NCBI GenBank assembly: GCA_003554685.1
Contig: PWHA01000128.1
Span: 1-6,164 of the forward strand
Direction: 5' to 3'
From: Halanaerobiaceae bacterium
GTDB lineage: Bacteria > Bacillota > Halanaerobiia > Halanaerobiales > Halarsenatibacteraceae
Length of the DNA stretch: 6,164 nucleotides
Under the pieces are notes generated by a model. It searched no databases. It had not been told where the DNA came from and saw only the letters and a program-made list of their open reading frames with translations. Below are positions 4,953-6,164 of the stretch, in pieces. Each line of letters begins with the position of its first letter. Position 1 is the stretch's first letter. A program made the translations under genes and the position numbers.

Positions 4953-6164
4953 GTGAACAGTTCAGAAATTCAGCCGGAAGCAGAAGAAGAGTTTGAGCAG
5001 AATGTTTCAGGAAAATCAATGATATCAGATTTTCATTTTCCGGAGAAAGCTAAAGCAGCCGAGGAAATTCCTGGAGGGTTAAGAATAGATTTTGCAAAGA
5101 ACCGGCTGGAGCTGCTCTGGTATCGGCCCGGTGTGGTCAGGGTGATTTTTGCTGATAACAGGAACTTTACCAGAAAGACAACTCCGGCAGTTTGCCAGGA
5201 ATTTACTCCGGAAAAGCTGGCAGAGAAAATTGATTATCAGGAGGACGCCAGCGCGGTGCTGCTTTCCGGACCTGTCTGCAGTGTCAGGGTGGAGCTGGCT
5301 CCCTTTTCCTTGAATTTTCTTGATGGTGAGGACGAGATTATTCAGGCTGATGTTCCCGGAAGATCAGCGGGCTGGCGGCGCAATCAGGTCTGCTGTCAGA
5401 AAAAGTTAAGACCGGAGGAGAGAATTTATGGTCTGGGCGAGAAAACCGGTTTTCTCGATAAAAGAGGACGAAGCTATACCATGTGGAATACCGATGCCTA
5501 TGAGCCCCATGTACCCTCCACCGATCCCCTCTACATTTCCATTCCCCTTTATCTGGGTTTTATTCCCGATAAGAGCTACGGAGTTTATTTTGATAACAGC
5601 TACCGATCTCATTTTGATGTTGGTCACAGCTCTTCCCGGCAGCTTTGTTATCGGGCTGAAGGAGGCAGTCTGGATTATTTCTGGCTGGCCGGACCGGAAC
5701 TTGAGAATGTGATAGAGTCCTATACCTGGCTTACCGGCCGAACTCCCCTGCCGCCGCTCTGGTCACTGGGCTATCACCAATCCCGCTACAGTTATTATCC
5801 TCAGGAGGAGGTTCTGAAACTGGCCGATAAGTTTCGTGAAAACAAAATCCCCTGTGATGCTATTCACTTTGATATACATTATATGGATGGTTACCGGGTT
5901 TTCACCTGGGATCAGGACCGCTTTCTCCGTCCTGAGTGGTTGACTGAAAAACTTCAGGAAATGGGTATCAAGCCGGTAACCATTATAGATCCTGGGGTGA
6001 AGATTGACCCGGAATATCAGGTTTATCGCAGCGGCCAGCAGCAGGATTATTTCTGCCGTTATCTTGACGGCCGTCTCTGCCGGGAGGAGGTCTGGCCGGG
6101 AGAAACCGCCTTCCCCGATTTTACCAGGAAGGAGGTACGCCGCTGGTGGAAGAGCCTGCATAAG
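4953..6164 (+). CDS. Glycoside hydrolase family 31 (alpha-glucosidase-like), N-terminal part (3' end outside window)
   Basis: GH31 enzymes are retaining alpha-glucosidases, alpha-xylosidases and relatives that release sugars from the non-reducing end of alpha-linked oligosaccharides. The frame stays open from GTG at 4953 to the last base, giving 404 residues of a protein usually of 650-800. The N-terminal galactose-mutarotase-like beta-sandwich includes RIYGLGEKTGFLDKRG (157-172) and MWNTDAYEPH (177-186). The (beta/alpha)8 barrel begins at PPLWSLGYHQSRYSYY (267-282) and continues through HFDIHYMDGYRVFTWD (306-321) and a DPGVKID segment. The catalytic nucleophile strand (normally WxDMNE) is expected within about ten residues after the window end, so catalytic residues and substrate preference cannot be judged. 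There is no signal peptide, so the enzyme is probably cytoplasmic and would act on imported oligosaccharides. The gene is cut by the window edge, not visibly broken. Confidence 0.93.
   Translation, partial: MNSSEIQPEAEEEFEQNVSGKSMISDFHFPEKAKAAEEIPGGLRIDFAKNRLELLWYRPGVVRVIFADNRNFTRKTTPAVCQEFTPEKLAEKIDYQEDASAVLLSGPVCSVRVELAPFSLNFLDGEDEIIQADVPGRSAGWRRNQVCCQKKLRPEERIYGLGEKTGFLDKRGRSYTMWNTDAYEPHVPSTDPLYISIPLYLGFIPDKSYGVYFDNSYRSHFDVGHSSSRQLCYRAEGGSLDYFWLAGPELENVIESYTWLTGRTPLPPLWSLGYHQSRYSYYPQEEVLKLADKFRENKIPCDAIHFDIHYMDGYRVFTWDQDRFLRPEWLTEKLQEMGIKPVTIIDPGVKIDPEYQVYRSGQQQDYFCRYLDGRLCREEVWPGETAFPDFTRKEVRRWWKSLHK

Noticed and set aside
5763..6161. 132-codon minus-strand ORF with a hydrophobic region
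   Set aside because: It is antisense to the conserved GH31 barrel, whose motifs are clear in the plus frame.

Overview
The window reads as ordinary chromosome from an anaerobic, low-to-mid GC Gram-positive-type bacterium. This rests on purine-rich Shine-Dalgarno sequences, formate-tetrahydrofolate ligase beside a corrinoid-protein activator, and a ComFB-family protein. Halanaerobiales or another anaerobic Bacillota lineage fits, but that is inference from gene content and style; nothing seen fixes the taxon. No mobile element, CRISPR array, tRNA or rRNA was found.

Layout, left to right. The first 610 bases are the 3' third of fhs (formate-tetrahydrofolate ligase). A 280-base gap follows with a 10-bp long-range inverted repeat, a terminator-like hairpin and a TATAAT box. 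Next is a 617-residue protein of the RACo type (plant-type [2Fe-2S] domain plus C-terminal ASKHA ATPase domain), which reductively reactivates corrinoid methyl-transfer proteins. Facing it on the minus strand is a small ComFB-family gene; a hairpin that could terminate in both directions lies between the two stops. Divergent from comFB is a GAF-domain free methionine-(R)-sulfoxide reductase. An almost G-free A/C leader then precedes a DUF4438 gene of unknown function. The window ends inside a GH31 glycoside hydrolase, about where its catalytic nucleophile strand should begin.

How the genes relate. fhs and the RACo-like gene both serve one-carbon and methyl transfer chemistry: the ligase makes 10-formyl-THF, and RACo-type proteins keep a methyl-accepting corrinoid protein in the Co(I) state. 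The structured gap suggests they are separate transcription units. The remaining genes (second-messenger-type small protein, methionine sulfoxide repair, unknown DUF4438, alpha-glucosidase-like enzyme) look like independent units, not one pathway.

No complete undescribed system is evident. The points most worth a second look are the attenuator-like RNA structure downstream of fhs, a methionine sulfoxide reductase that lacks one of the three family cysteines but has a new one nearby, the unknown DUF4438 protein with its unusual leader, and consistent use of non-ATG starts behind near-identical ribosome binding sites.
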